Shown piece after piece: positions 26,355-36,172 of a stretch of DNA of 64,000 nt (its first letter is position 1; the number at the start of each line of letters is the position of its first letter). The notes beneath the pieces were generated by a model that did not search any database, was not told the DNA's origin, and saw nothing but the letters and a program-made list of their open reading frames with translations. This DNA is from Endoryza sp044226045 (GTDB lineage: Bacteria > Bacteroidota > Bacteroidia > Chitinophagales > Chitinophagaceae): assembly GCA_044226045.1 (NCBI GenBank), contig JBGAHR010000001.1, positions 124,001-188,000 on the forward strand, in the 5' to 3' direction. The position numbers and the translations under genes were made by a program.

Positions 26355-26755
26355 CCTGCTATAGAGCGATACCACGAAGCGGGTATACAAGGCTGTTTTT
26401 AGTCAACTTTGCGCTTCATTCAACGAATCCCGCTTTTGCGGGATTCTGCTTTTTTATGGCAAATCATTCCGGGCTTCTCTCAATTCATTTACTCCGTCGT
26501 TTGATTTCGTTTGCTGAGATTGTATTCTTGTCAGGCAAACACAAATACAATAGATATGCAGGCTTTAATAGAACACGTATTATTTGAGATCTACCAGTTT
26601 TGCTACCGGTGGTCCATCATCAGCTGAGAGAAATATATAGTGCCAGGATTAGCTATGCAGAAACCTGGCTCAGCGGATCATGTTGATTGAATTTGTCCAT
26701 TTCATCTGCTGAATTATTGGTAATATTGTTACCATCTCAAAACTTCCCGCTGCAT
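26355..26755. other. Intergenic region 26355-26755
   Basis: A 401-bp gap. It holds the tonB terminator (26425-26455). The rest is AT-rich and has only a 23-codon reading at 26556 without supporting features. No promoter box matching TAnnTTTG was found before the carboxylesterase. Confidence 0.6.
26425..26455 (+). terminator. Rho-independent terminator of tonB
   Basis: Perfect 9-bp stem GAATCCCGC (26425-26433) with GCGGGATTC (26438-26446), TTTT loop, then TGCTTTTTT. Confidence 0.9.
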
Positions 26756-28312
26756 ATGAAGAAACTTCTGCTATACCTGGCAGCCCTTGTTCCGACAGCG
26801 CTGTTGGCATTTACCCTCCGTTTCAACAATCCTGATCTTGAAGTCGTAACAACCGAGGCCGGACAGGTTTCGGGCACTACAACGAATGGAGGCATCCATG
26901 TTTTCAAAGGTATACCTTTTGCAAAGCCGCCGGTGGGTGAGAATCGCTGGAAAGCTCCGCAGCCGGTTGATAAATGGGAAGGAGTTAAATCCTGTACAGC
27001 TTATGGACCCAGCCCGATGCAGAGTAATCCCGTTCCGTTCAGCATGTGGACCGAAGAGTTTCTGATTCCCAAAGAACCCATCGGTGAAGATTGTTTGTAT
27101 TTGAATGTCTGGACAGGAGCTCAGTCGGCGAAAGAGAAAAGACCCGTGCTGGTCTGGATATATGGCGGCGGATTTGTTAGCGGTGGAAGTGCTTGTCCGA
27201 TTTATGATGGAGAAGCCATGGCCAAAAAAGGAATTGTTTTTGTAAGCCTCAATTACCGGGTAGGCATTTTCGGATTTTTCGCGCATCCCGAACTAACAGC
27301 TGAGTCTGGCAGAAAGGCAAGCGGCAATTATGGGTTAATGGACCAGGTGGCAGGCTTGCAATGGGTCAAAAATAATATAGCTGCCTTTGGTGGCGATCCC
27401 GGCAATGTAACCATCGCCGGTCAGTCTGCCGGTTCGATGAGTGTTAATTGCCTTGTGGCGTCTCCGATTGCCCGGGGCTTGTTCGGAAGAGCCATCGCGC
27501 AAAGCGGCGCCAATATGCTGGGAAATGTGATGGGGGGGCCTAACAATCTTCAGGCAGCAGAACAGGAAGGAGAAAGAATCACAAAATCATTAAAGGCTTC
27601 TTCGCTGGCCGAACTGAGAAGCAGATCTGCAGAAGATCTTATGAAAGTAATGGCAGGAATGCGGGGGCCCATAGTGGACGGGTATGTATTGCCACTACCG
27701 GTTTCGGAAATATTTGCCAGGGGAGAGCAAAATAAAGTAAGCCTGATGACGGGCTGGAACCAGGACGAAGGCATTGTGTTCGGTGAAATGAAGAATGCGG
27801 AAGAGTACAAGAAGGATATTCAAAACCGGTATCAGGAACAGTCCGCTACCATGCTGTCCTATTATCCGGGTAACACCGACGAGCAAGCCACTCAGTCTCA
27901 ATTGGCACTTTCACGCGACATGGTTTTTGGTTTACAGAATTATACTTGGGCCAATGTGCAGGTGTCCAATGGAGGTAAAGCTTATGTGTATCGGTTTACC
28001 CGAAAAGTGCCTGCCACGGGTGAGTATGTGAAGTATGGCGCCTTTCATACCGGGGAAGTGCCTTATGCCTTCAATAACCTGAAATTTGTAAATCGCCCCT
28101 GGGAACCTGTCGACCGGCAACTCGCCGAATGGATGTCAGATTACTGGTCCAATTTTGTGAAAACCGGAAATCCCAACGGAAAAGGATTGCCGCAATGGCC
28201 TGCCTATCGGCCAGGGGAGAAAATGATCATGGATCTGGGCACCCGGGCTCATGAAGTATCTATGCCCGACTCCAAAGCGCTTGATTTCCTGTACAGCCAG
28301 TTGAAAAAATAA
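26756..28312 (+). CDS. Type B carboxylesterase
   Basis: A 518-aa carboxylesterase/lipase (PnbA-like), with a signal-peptide-like or membrane-anchor N terminus (MKKLLLYLAALVPTALLAF). The start ATG at 26756 replaces a TTG reading 69 bp upstream. Conserved features are FKGIPFAKPPVGENRW, EDCLYLNVWTG, the nucleophile elbow AGQSAGSMSV, a catalytic acid in GWNQDEGIVF and a catalytic His in FHTGEVPYAF. Predicted exported hydrolase of esters; the substrate is unknown. It stands alone, with a hairpin terminator after the stop. Confidence 0.9.
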   Translation: MKKLLLYLAALVPTALLAFTLRFNNPDLEVVTTEAGQVSGTTTNGGIHVFKGIPFAKPPVGENRWKAPQPVDKWEGVKSCTAYGPSPMQSNPVPFSMWTEEFLIPKEPIGEDCLYLNVWTGAQSAKEKRPVLVWIYGGGFVSGGSACPIYDGEAMAKKGIVFVSLNYRVGIFGFFAHPELTAESGRKASGNYGLMDQVAGLQWVKNNIAAFGGDPGNVTIAGQSAGSMSVNCLVASPIARGLFGRAIAQSGANMLGNVMGGPNNLQAAEQEGERITKSLKASSLAELRSRSAEDLMKVMAGMRGPIVDGYVLPLPVSEIFARGEQNKVSLMTGWNQDEGIVFGEMKNAEEYKKDIQNRYQEQSATMLSYYPGNTDEQATQSQLALSRDMVFGLQNYTWANVQVSNGGKAYVYRFTRKVPATGEYVKYGAFHTGEVPYAFNNLKFVNRPWEPVDRQLAEWMSDYWSNFVKTGNPNGKGLPQWPAYRPGEKMIMDLGTRAHEVSMPDSKALDFLYSQLKK

Positions 28313-28917
28313 ACACCCGTTCGGTAAAATGAAAAGAGGGCATCTTTCGATACCCTCTTTTAAATCCTTTTGCGTTCTTCTCTCGACCAAGTTATCTACA
28401 GACAGTTAAGGTAAACAAGCTGGTTCATAGGATTTGCATTTTGAAGAACAAGGAACGGTTTTCTGGATTTGGATCACTTTTCAAGAGATACTGGATTTTA
28501 GGGACGGTTTGGTTTGCTTTGGTTTTCACAGGAGGATTAACTTGCAATGCTGGATCAAAAGTACAGCCTCGTACCGGTTCCAATCTGTAGTGCAGTTATG
28601 AATATGTCGTCAATTATTCTACATGCCTCTTTAGGGGAATCATTAAAGAGCATAAGTGATTCCACCCTGTGGCAAAGCGAAAAGGTTGATTCTTTGTTAA
28701 CTATAAAAAGACAAGTTTTAATAACTTGAGACGAAACACGTAGAATTACGAGTGGGTTTCCCGTATTTTTTCCCTGCTTTGGGGATATGACATAAATCAA
28801 ATAAATGAGAAACCGGTTTTTAGGGAAAAATAGCAGGAAAGAGCCTGTGAATGGATGTTGGTAACGTAGACCAATAGTTGTAAATAGAAAATGATCAAAT
28901 AAAACGACTGCGCTTAT
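28313..28917. other. Intergenic region 28313-28917
   Basis: A 605-bp gap before the symporter. It contains a terminator at 28332-28361. The remaining about 550 bp have no convincing reading frame, promoter box or repeat; a 60-codon frame at 28547 lacks plausible composition. A long untranslated or regulatory leader for the symporter is possible but I see no structure that proves it. Confidence 0.5.
28332..28361 (+). terminator. Rho-independent terminator of carboxylesterase
   Basis: AAAAGAGGG (28332-28340) pairs perfectly with CCCTCTTTT (28353-28361) around a 12-nt loop. The 3' arm itself supplies the T-run. Confidence 0.75.
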
Positions 28918-30570
28918 ATGAAACTGGCATTGATTGATTACCTCATTATCGCTCTTTATTTTCTTTTTGTAGTTGGGATTGGCTGGTTGTTGAAAAAGAA
29001 AGTAAAAACCGGAAATGACTTCCTGATGAGCAACAGGAGTATTCCGCTCTGGATTACTTCACTGGCATTTATTTCGGCTAACCTGGGTGCGCAGGAAGTA
29101 TTGGGTATGGCAGCCAGCGGCGCCAAGTACGGTTTGTACACTACTCATTTTTACTGGCTGGGGGCCGCCTTCGCGATGATATTTCTGGGTATCTACATGA
29201 TGCCATTTTATTATGGCAGCCGGGCTCGCAGTGTTCCTGAATACCTCCGATTGCGTTTCGATGAAAAGACCAGGACTTTCAACGCGGTGACCTTCGCCGT
29301 TATGACCATCTTTTCCTCGGGCATTTCTTTGTACGCACTGGCGATGCTGATGGAAAAGATACTGAACTGGAATTTCGATGTATCCATCTGGATTGCCGCC
29401 GGCATTGTATTAATTTATACTTATCTCGGTGGTTTGACAAGCGCTGTTTACAACGAGGTGCTTCAATTTTTTCTGATTGTATTAGGTATCGCACCACTCG
29501 TGTATATCGGATTGCACCAGGCCGGTGGATGGGAAGGAATTGTTAAGCATGTGGAGGACGCCAAACTGCATCTCTGGAGGGGACTTGATCATCCGCAAAA
29601 CAATCCATTAGGGATAGATGCCTTCGGTATGATATTCGGGTTGGGGTTTGTACTTGCCTTTGGTTACTGGTGCACAGACTTCCTGGTGGTACAGCGGGCG
29701 ATGATCTCCCGTAACCTGAATGATGCCCAGCGAACACCGATCATTGCTGCCATCCCCAAAATCCTGATGCCGGTGATTGTGATCTTACCCGGATTGATAT
29801 TGCTGGCGCTGCAAAATCAGTTCGCCGGATTTGATCTCCCACTCAATGCCAATGGAGACAAGGATTATAATATGACTTTACCGTTGCTGTTATCAAAACT
29901 GTATCCCAATGGCATTTTAGGGGTGGGGATTACTGCCCTGATCGCTTCGTTCATGTCGGGCATGGCGGGTAATGTAACGGCTTTTAATACGGTTTGGACT
30001 TTCGATATATACCAATCGCATATTCGCAAACAGGCCTCGCAGGAGCATTATTTGTGGGTGGGAAAGCTCACGACTGTGGTCGGTATTCTTTTGTCTGTCT
30101 TAACCGCCTATGTAGCGAAAGGCTATAATAGTATCATGGATTTGCTGCAACTGGTATTTTCTTTCGTGAACGCACCGTTGTTTGCTACCTTCTTCCTTGG
30201 TATGTTCTGGAAGCGAACCACGGGCCATGGTGCTTTCTGGGGATTGTTATCAGGAACCGTTGCGGCGGCCCTGACGCACGGGCTGACCACCGCAGAAGGA
30301 AAGGGAGGATGGCTCGGGCATTTCTACAATTTTTACTCAGGAACGGGTCAGGCATTCACCATTGCGTGGATATCCTTCCTGGCCTGCTTTATCGTTACTG
30401 CACTCATCAGCCTGATGACAACGCCGGCTGCAGAAGAGGAATTGAAAGGACTTGTGTACAGTCTGACTCCCCGGCAAACTGACACTGCCAAGAAATGGTA
30501 TAAAAATCCGCTTTGGCTGGGAATGATTGTCCTTATCGCCACCATCGTTTTGAACATTATCTTTTATTAA
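28918..30570 (+). CDS. Sodium:solute symporter (SSS family)
   Basis: A 550-aa transporter with about 13-14 hydrophobic helices, normal for the SSS/SGLT family. Diagnostic parts are DFLMSNRSIPLWITSLAFIS near the N terminus, the YLGGLTSAVYNEVLQFFLI segment (the SSS signature region) and GYWCTDFLVVQRAMISRNL. It imports a solute with Na+; relatives carry sugars or uronates. A 59-codon gene starts 9 bp after its stop, so the two are co-transcribed. Confidence 0.9.
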   Translation: MKLALIDYLIIALYFLFVVGIGWLLKKKVKTGNDFLMSNRSIPLWITSLAFISANLGAQEVLGMAASGAKYGLYTTHFYWLGAAFAMIFLGIYMMPFYYGSRARSVPEYLRLRFDEKTRTFNAVTFAVMTIFSSGISLYALAMLMEKILNWNFDVSIWIAAGIVLIYTYLGGLTSAVYNEVLQFFLIVLGIAPLVYIGLHQAGGWEGIVKHVEDAKLHLWRGLDHPQNNPLGIDAFGMIFGLGFVLAFGYWCTDFLVVQRAMISRNLNDAQRTPIIAAIPKILMPVIVILPGLILLALQNQFAGFDLPLNANGDKDYNMTLPLLLSKLYPNGILGVGITALIASFMSGMAGNVTAFNTVWTFDIYQSHIRKQASQEHYLWVGKLTTVVGILLSVLTAYVAKGYNSIMDLLQLVFSFVNAPLFATFFLGMFWKRTTGHGAFWGLLSGTVAAALTHGLTTAEGKGGWLGHFYNFYSGTGQAFTIAWISFLACFIVTALISLMTTPAAEEELKGLVYSLTPRQTDTAKKWYKNPLWLGMIVLIATIVLNIIFY

Positions 30571-30579
30571 TTCAATCGC

Positions 30580-30759
30580 ATGAACAAGTTATTCGATCTC
30601 CGGTTTGTTATTGGTTGTTTTTTTGGAATAACAGGGTTGTTGCTGGTTATTTACAGCCTGATACAGAAAAACGGAAGCGATATCAATTTAGGAAGTGGTA
30701 TCGTCTTTATTGTATTCAGTGCGATTATGCTGTTCCTGTCTTTTCGATCCAGGGACTAG
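30580..30759 (+). CDS. 59-aa membrane protein, symporter partner
   Basis: A short gene of 59 codons (MNKLFDLRFVIGCFFGITGL ... FLSFRSRD) with two hydrophobic helices and a short polar hairpin (QKNGSDINLG). It lies 9 bp downstream of the symporter gene. I recall similar small MNK-FDLRFVIG proteins beside SSS genes in other Bacteroidota; this needs a search to confirm. A role as an accessory subunit is inferred. Its TAG stop shares the palindromic CTAG with the TAG stop of the convergent gene. Confidence 0.75.
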   Translation: MNKLFDLRFVIGCFFGITGLLLVIYSLIQKNGSDINLGSGIVFIVFSAIMLFLSFRSRD

Positions 30760-31400
30760 GCTTTCTTAACCGGCTTCTTTTTGATTTTCTGGTAGTACTC
30801 GCAATCTTTTTTCAGCAGGCATTCTTCGCAAAGAGGTTTGGGGCGGCATATTTCTCGTCCCAAAAATGACATCGCCATTCCGGCGTCCCAATCAGACGGA
30901 GGTAACTTTTTCATGATCTGCTCTTCGATCTTTTTGGGATCCGTTCCCTTCGCAATTCCGAGCCTGGGTGCTACCCTGACCACATGCAGGTCTACAATAA
31001 CGCCTTCCACCGGTTTACCCGATTCTCTTAATATGACATTGGCTGATTTGCGACCGATACCGGGTAGTTCCGTCAGTGTTTCCAGCGTAACCGGCAGGTT
31101 CTTGTCGTCCTTTACTGATTGCGCCAGCTTCAATAGCCATCCTGCTTTCTGGTGAAAGCCCCTGACTTTTCCAATCAATGGTTGCAGTGATGCATTAGTG
31201 GCCTTTGAAAGGGATTTTATGGATGGATATTTCTTGAAAAGTGCGGGGGCTATCTCATTAATGATATGATCGGTATTCCTGGCCGACAGAATCACCATTA
31301 CGATCAATTGATAGTAGTTGTGATAATCCAGCGGATGCTTCTGATGCTTGTATTTTTTCAGCAAGGGCTGAAGAATGGCAGGCCAGTTCTTTTTTTCCAT
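30756..31400 (-). CDS. Endonuclease III-like HhH-GPD DNA glycosylase
   Basis: A 214-aa base-excision repair enzyme. The helix-hairpin-helix is LTELPGIGRKSANVILRESG, containing the Lys of bifunctional Nth enzymes. The catalytic Asp is in VIVDLHVVRVAPRLGI. The C terminus has the four-Cys iron-sulfur loop as C-x5-C-x2-C-x5-C (CRPKPLCEECLLKKDC), one residue shorter in the first spacing than E. coli Nth. The N-terminal region diverges from canonical Nth, so it may be a paralogue with other substrate preference. Confidence 0.88.
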   Translation of the reverse strand: MEKKNWPAILQPLLKKYKHQKHPLDYHNYYQLIVMVILSARNTDHIINEIAPALFKKYPSIKSLSKATNASLQPLIGKVRGFHQKAGWLLKLAQSVKDDKNLPVTLETLTELPGIGRKSANVILRESGKPVEGVIVDLHVVRVAPRLGIAKGTDPKKIEEQIMKKLPPSDWDAGMAMSFLGREICRPKPLCEECLLKKDCEYYQKIKKKPVKKA

Positions 31401-31469
31401 GGTAAAAATTAAGGAATAAGTGAATTGGTTGTTGAGTGTTGTCCGGTGAAAATTATTCAGTCCATTCTT

Positions 31470-34046
31470 TTACTTCTGAGGTTCGAACTGATACCTTGTT
31501 TCAACAGGGCCGAGATAGGTTGTTGAGGAGTTCCTGAATCGAAGTACGATTTTCTGCAGCACCAAACCCGGGTCTACCATCCAGTACTTCAATATATGCC
31601 TGCCGGGTGTCAATGGCCGATGATTGATTTCAGTGATATTGATATTGTTCGCAACCCATTTCTCCCATTGTGGCGAGTTGACGTCGGGTTTGTTAACGCT
31701 TAGCAGCACCGGTTTTTCATCATCTATGGAAACGGCTATCTGCATGCCGCCGGGTTTGTTCAGAAAATTGAGAGTAGGGGAGAAATAAAACTGTATTCGG
31801 ATGGAATCCTGGCTATAGTTATAAAAAGTGTAAGCGAGATGAGGCGAGCGATTGCCGGGTTGCTGTGCAGCAGCTGTTACGGGGAGTGGTGTTACGCCAT
31901 GGCCTGTTCGTCCAATATTCCTGATGATTTGCCATTTGATAGCAGGTGTTGTTTGCTGGGAAGTAAAGTGATCGGCGTTGATGGAGATCAGGCCGTCTTG
32001 TTCCAGCATGTTGTTAGGGGTATTCAGTGGTTGGTTCAACACGTATACTTTTGTTACGGTGTCCGAAGGATGCGGTTCGGCTACACCGGTGCTCGGTGGA
32101 ATCTCACACAGTTCCGGCAGTTTATTGAAGGCAGGTTGTTGCCAGTTGGTATAACCAATATGCGTTTGATCCATCAGGTGAGACCATTTTCCATTGGCGA
32201 GGCGGTGGTATTCGAGCGTAATGAGTGAATCCTTTTCGAAATAATGGCGCGCCTGCTGCGCATAATCTTTTACAGAAGTGTACTGATTTTTACAGGCCCA
32301 CCGGTTGAGGGCAACATAATAGTACAGGTTATATAAATTGGAAAATGCTTCAATGGGATGCCATACGAGTTGGTAGTAAGCATCCTTCGCATTCGATGAC
32401 AGTTTGCTTTTGATGTTTTCGGCATCGTCCAGCAATGCCTGCCATTCATTGACGACCCGGTTCCATTCGAAAGTCTGATTAAGATCGAAAGTATTGGGAT
32501 CAAGGAGTTCAGGCTTTATTCTTGAACTGTATTGACCATACCGGCTCAATATGTCCGCGATCTCTTTCGAAAATCCCTGCCCGAATTGTTCCCGGGCCCA
32601 TTGCTCGAGATAGGATGGAAGCTGGTCGGCGATTATCTTTTCCGGATTCCAGGCGTAGTCAAGAAAAAAAGAAACAGGTAATTCCATAGGTTTGATATCA
32701 CCCACATTGACGATCCAGATATTGCGGACCTTGTATTCCCAGGCCAGGTGCATTTGTTCCCATATTCTGGGAATTGAATTAGTGTTAAGCCATTTGTAGT
32801 TCCGGGGACTGCCTACATAATCGAAATGATAATAAATACCATAACCGCCTTTTCTTGGTTTGTCCTTCAGCGACGGCAGGCGACGGATATTTCCCCAGTT
32901 ATCATCACAGAGCAGCAGGGTAACATCATCCGGCACTCTCATCCCTTTATCGTAATAGTCCTGCACTTCTTTGTAAAGCGCCCAGAGCTGAGGCGTAGTT
33001 GAAGCAGGACGATGCGTCACTTCCTCGATGATCTTTCTTTGATCTCTTACTATTTTTTCCAGCAATGTGGTAGCGGTTTCGCGGCTCATCGGCTCATCTC
33101 CGTCTCCTCTCATGCCCACACTGACAATTTTTTCATTGGTAGCTCTTTGCATACCGATCGTCCAGAAAGTTCTCAGGCGAGTTGCGTTGCTGTCATAGTT
33201 CCATTTACCGGAACCGTACCGTCTCCATTCATCATGCGCTCGCATGAGTGGCTCATGATGGGAGGTGCCAATTACAATACCGTATTCTTCGGCAGTTTTG
33301 ATGTTAAGGGAATCATCGTCGTAAAACGCATGACCCCACATGGCAGGCCACAGGTAGTTAGCTTTCAGGCGGATCATCAACTCAAAAACCTTTTCGTAAA
33401 AGCGGTGATTGAAGCCGCCAAACTTTTCCATCGCCCATCCACTCAATGCAGGGGCTTCATCGTTGATAAATATCCCGCGGTATTTCACCCGTGGCGAATC
33501 GATGAAGGTATAGTTCGATTGAATATAAAGCATGCTCTTCCTGGGGACCGGCACGTCCGCCCACCAGTACCAGGGAGAAACCCCCAACTGTCTTGAAAAA
33601 TCAGCCGCGGCATACGCTACCCCGCGACGGTCACTGCCCAGGAGAAAGACGATCGTCTGGTTCGGCGTGGCAACTGTTTTAACCTGGTAGGCTTCCCATT
33701 TGTTTTCAAGGGGGTAAGCGGTCAGTATTTTATTGGCGATAAAATGACGATACCATTTGGAGGCAGGGGTTGCCAGCACGATCAATGTGGTGGCCGAGGA
33801 GGAAGGATCGCTCACCTGCATGGGCTTTGATCCTGTGACTTTCTCAATATCATTTTGCAGCATCCTGGCGGCAGTCTGTACCAGTAAGGGTTCGCCCGGA
33901 TCGGTGAGGATGGCTGCCTTGCCAAAAGGGATGAAGCCCGCAGAGGGTTCGCTGACGAACAATAATGACTGACCATAGCATTCCTGGTTGTAAAATATCG
34001 GCAGGATCGCGAAAAGGAATACAATGAGCTGTTTCAGTCTGGTCAT
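31470..34046 (-). CDS. GH115 alpha-glucuronidase
   Basis: An 858-aa secreted glycoside hydrolase of family 115, which removes (4-O-methyl)glucuronic acid from xylan chains. The signal peptide lies at about 1-25 (ending CYGQ). Family blocks are SDRRGVAYAAADFSRQLGVSPWYWWADVPV, then RGIFINDEAPALSGWAMEKFGG, ANYLWPAMWGHAFYDDD, GTSHHEPLMRAHDEWRR, VGMRGDGDEP and LLCDDNWGNIRRLP; the tail is a beta-sandwich. It is divergent from the SSS symporter and uxuA, and all three fit glucuronoxylan use. No T9SS domain is seen, so it is probably periplasmic. Confidence 0.92.
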   Translation of the reverse strand: MTRLKQLIVFLFAILPIFYNQECYGQSLLFVSEPSAGFIPFGKAAILTDPGEPLLVQTAARMLQNDIEKVTGSKPMQVSDPSSSATTLIVLATPASKWYRHFIANKILTAYPLENKWEAYQVKTVATPNQTIVFLLGSDRRGVAYAAADFSRQLGVSPWYWWADVPVPRKSMLYIQSNYTFIDSPRVKYRGIFINDEAPALSGWAMEKFGGFNHRFYEKVFELMIRLKANYLWPAMWGHAFYDDDSLNIKTAEEYGIVIGTSHHEPLMRAHDEWRRYGSGKWNYDSNATRLRTFWTIGMQRATNEKIVSVGMRGDGDEPMSRETATTLLEKIVRDQRKIIEEVTHRPASTTPQLWALYKEVQDYYDKGMRVPDDVTLLLCDDNWGNIRRLPSLKDKPRKGGYGIYYHFDYVGSPRNYKWLNTNSIPRIWEQMHLAWEYKVRNIWIVNVGDIKPMELPVSFFLDYAWNPEKIIADQLPSYLEQWAREQFGQGFSKEIADILSRYGQYSSRIKPELLDPNTFDLNQTFEWNRVVNEWQALLDDAENIKSKLSSNAKDAYYQLVWHPIEAFSNLYNLYYYVALNRWACKNQYTSVKDYAQQARHYFEKDSLITLEYHRLANGKWSHLMDQTHIGYTNWQQPAFNKLPELCEIPPSTGVAEPHPSDTVTKVYVLNQPLNTPNNMLEQDGLISINADHFTSQQTTPAIKWQIIRNIGRTGHGVTPLPVTAAAQQPGNRSPHLAYTFYNYSQDSIRIQFYFSPTLNFLNKPGGMQIAVSIDDEKPVLLSVNKPDVNSPQWEKWVANNINITEINHRPLTPGRHILKYWMVDPGLVLQKIVLRFRNSSTTYLGPVETRYQFEPQK

Positions 34047-34517
34047 GTTCTGATGAATTTGAACGTTATTTACAAGGTTAGCCGGATTTTTGCGTCATTT
34101 GCTGAAAGGGGAAATGTCTGTATGTTCGCAATATCCTAAGCAATATCGGAAGGATGGGTCATATGTCCCATAGGAACAGGGAGGAAAACTTTCTTAGTAC
34201 TGCTCCCATTCGTGATGATCTATCTCCAAACCTGTTTTGGGTTGATTTACCATCGATGAAAGCAAAAATCCTGTTTAATAAACGAATGGCCGTTTCTGTT
34301 TATCGTCTGGTCGTATCCAATAAAAATTCCCATTCCGCTAAACCCGGAATCCCATTCCCAATACCAGCTTGTTCGGATTCTGCATTGTGGGAAATGTTTT
34401 TTTAAACAGTTCGGCAATGAATTATATCTTTAGAGGACGCGACCTTATTAACGACTGTTTGCCTGTACTTCACAGGTAGCAAGGCAGGACTAACAACAAA
34501 ACAAAACCAACTGACAC
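34047..34517. other. Divergent intergenic region of glucuronate module
   Basis: A 471-bp divergent region between the GH115 gene and the symporter. There is a near-match to the -7 box (TATCTTTA, 34425-34432) about 85 bp before the symporter start. No inverted repeat or riboswitch-like fold was recognised. Regulation of both arms probably acts here, but no operator is evident by eye. Confidence 0.45.
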
Positions 34518-36152
34518 ATGAACAATCAATTCCTGGGAGTTACCGACTGGATTTTTGTCATCCTTTATTTAATTGTAATAGCCGCTGTTTCCGTCTGGAG
34601 TATCCGGAAGAGCAAGGAAACAACTTCCGATTACTTCCTGGCAAACAGGAACCTCGGCTGGTTTGTGATCGGTGCATCCATTCTTGCTTCGAATGTGGGA
34701 TCTGAGCATATTGTTGGTCTGGCAGGGTCTGCTGCCAAGTCCGGAACCGTTCTTGGTCACTATGAATTACATTCCTACCTGGTGTTGGTGTTAGGTTGGG
34801 TGTTCGTACCATTTTACATGAGAAGCATGGTTTATACTATGCCCGAGTTCCTGGAAAGAAGGTTTAATCCCCAGGCCAGGACTTTGCTTTCTATTATACA
34901 ATTATTGAGTTACGTAATTACAAAGGCATCGGTAACCATCTTTGCCGGTGCGCTGGTATTCCAGCAGTTCATGGATGTTCCGTTCTGGACAGGCGCCATC
35001 ATCCTGGTAGTGGTTACCGGTGTGTATACGGTTTTGGGAGGATTGCATGCAGTTATGTATACGGAAGCCATTCAGGCCATCGTATTGCTGCTGGGCTCTG
35101 CGATCCTGCTGATGTTTGGTTTGAAAGAAGTGGGAGGATGGGATAACCTGATGGCCTCTTTACCAAAAGAGAAACTGAACATGTTCCCGCCGTTGAATGA
35201 CCCGGAGTTTCCGTGGCTGGGTATTTTATTCGCCTCCCCAATTGTAGGATTGTGGTATTGGTGTACCGATCAGCACATCGTACAACGCTGCCTGGCAGCG
35301 AGGAACGAACGGGAAGCTCGCCGGGGGACCATCTTTGCGGCCTACCTGAAATTGTTACCCTTCTTTATCTTTCTCATTCCCGGACTGATTGCATACGCTT
35401 TGAAAGAACAGGGTAAATTGCAATTGACCGACACGAATACTGCTTTCCCCACCATGGTAAAAGCTATCATGCCCGTGGGTTTGCGCGGCGTACTGGCAGG
35501 AGGCTTGCTGGCCGCTCTCATGAGTTCGCTGGCGTCTGTTTATAATGCCTGCTCCACCTTGTACACGATCGATATCTACAAAAAACAACACCCCGAAGCC
35601 AGCGAAAAGCAGCTTGTTAAAGTTGGCCGGATAGCAACGGGTATTGTGGTTTTGTTAGGAATGGTCTGGATCCCCTTAATGGGTCGTATCAGCAGCGGCC
35701 TCTATGATTATCTTCAAACCGTTCAATCGTACCTCGCGCCCCCGATCGCCGCGGTATTCCTGCTGGGAGTATTCTTCAAAAGACTCAATGCAAAAGGCGC
35801 CTATTCGGCCATGGTGATTGGATTCATCCTGGGCATACTCAAGCTAACCCTGCAAATGTTTGGGGATGATCTCACTGGCATTTTGCATCAGTTCGCAACG
35901 ATCAACTTCCTGTATTTCGCCATATACCTGTTCCTGTTATCTGTTGTGGTGATGGTGGTGGTCAGTTTGCTGACGCCGAAGCCCGACGAAGATCATATCA
36001 AGGGTCTGACTTTCGCTACTACAGTGGCGGAGGATAAAGCCGCCAGCCGCGCCAGCTGGAATAAATGGGATGTGGTATTGTCCCTGATCGTGGTGGCAGT
36101 GATCGTGGCTGTATTCACCTACTTCTCGCCGTTAGGGATCGCAGGTAAATAG
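34518..36152 (+). CDS. Sodium:solute symporter (SGLT-like), glucuronate module
   Basis: A 544-aa SSS/SGLT-like transporter with about 14 helices. Conserved blocks are DYFLANRNLGWFVIGASILAS, GLAGSAAKSG, YTVLGGLHAVMYTEAIQAIV, and the SGLT-type GLWYWCTDQHIVQRCLAARN. Helix 12-13 contains GGLLAALMSSLASVYNACST, typical of SGLTs. Located 20 bp upstream of uxuA on the same strand, so a hexuronate substrate (glucuronate) is likely by context; not proven by sequence. Confidence 0.9.
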   Translation: MNNQFLGVTDWIFVILYLIVIAAVSVWSIRKSKETTSDYFLANRNLGWFVIGASILASNVGSEHIVGLAGSAAKSGTVLGHYELHSYLVLVLGWVFVPFYMRSMVYTMPEFLERRFNPQARTLLSIIQLLSYVITKASVTIFAGALVFQQFMDVPFWTGAIILVVVTGVYTVLGGLHAVMYTEAIQAIVLLLGSAILLMFGLKEVGGWDNLMASLPKEKLNMFPPLNDPEFPWLGILFASPIVGLWYWCTDQHIVQRCLAARNEREARRGTIFAAYLKLLPFFIFLIPGLIAYALKEQGKLQLTDTNTAFPTMVKAIMPVGLRGVLAGGLLAALMSSLASVYNACSTLYTIDIYKKQHPEASEKQLVKVGRIATGIVVLLGMVWIPLMGRISSGLYDYLQTVQSYLAPPIAAVFLLGVFFKRLNAKGAYSAMVIGFILGILKLTLQMFGDDLTGILHQFATINFLYFAIYLFLLSVVVMVVVSLLTPKPDEDHIKGLTFATTVAEDKAASRASWNKWDVVLSLIVVAVIVAVFTYFSPLGIAGK

Positions 36153-36172
36153 GCCTTCAATAAATTGTACAT

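Noticed and set aside
26556..26627. 23-codon frame before the carboxylesterase
   Set aside because: Too short, no homology or context, and no promoter box.
28547..28729. 60-codon frame in the 605-bp gap before the symporter
   Set aside because: No start context, implausible composition and no family resemblance.
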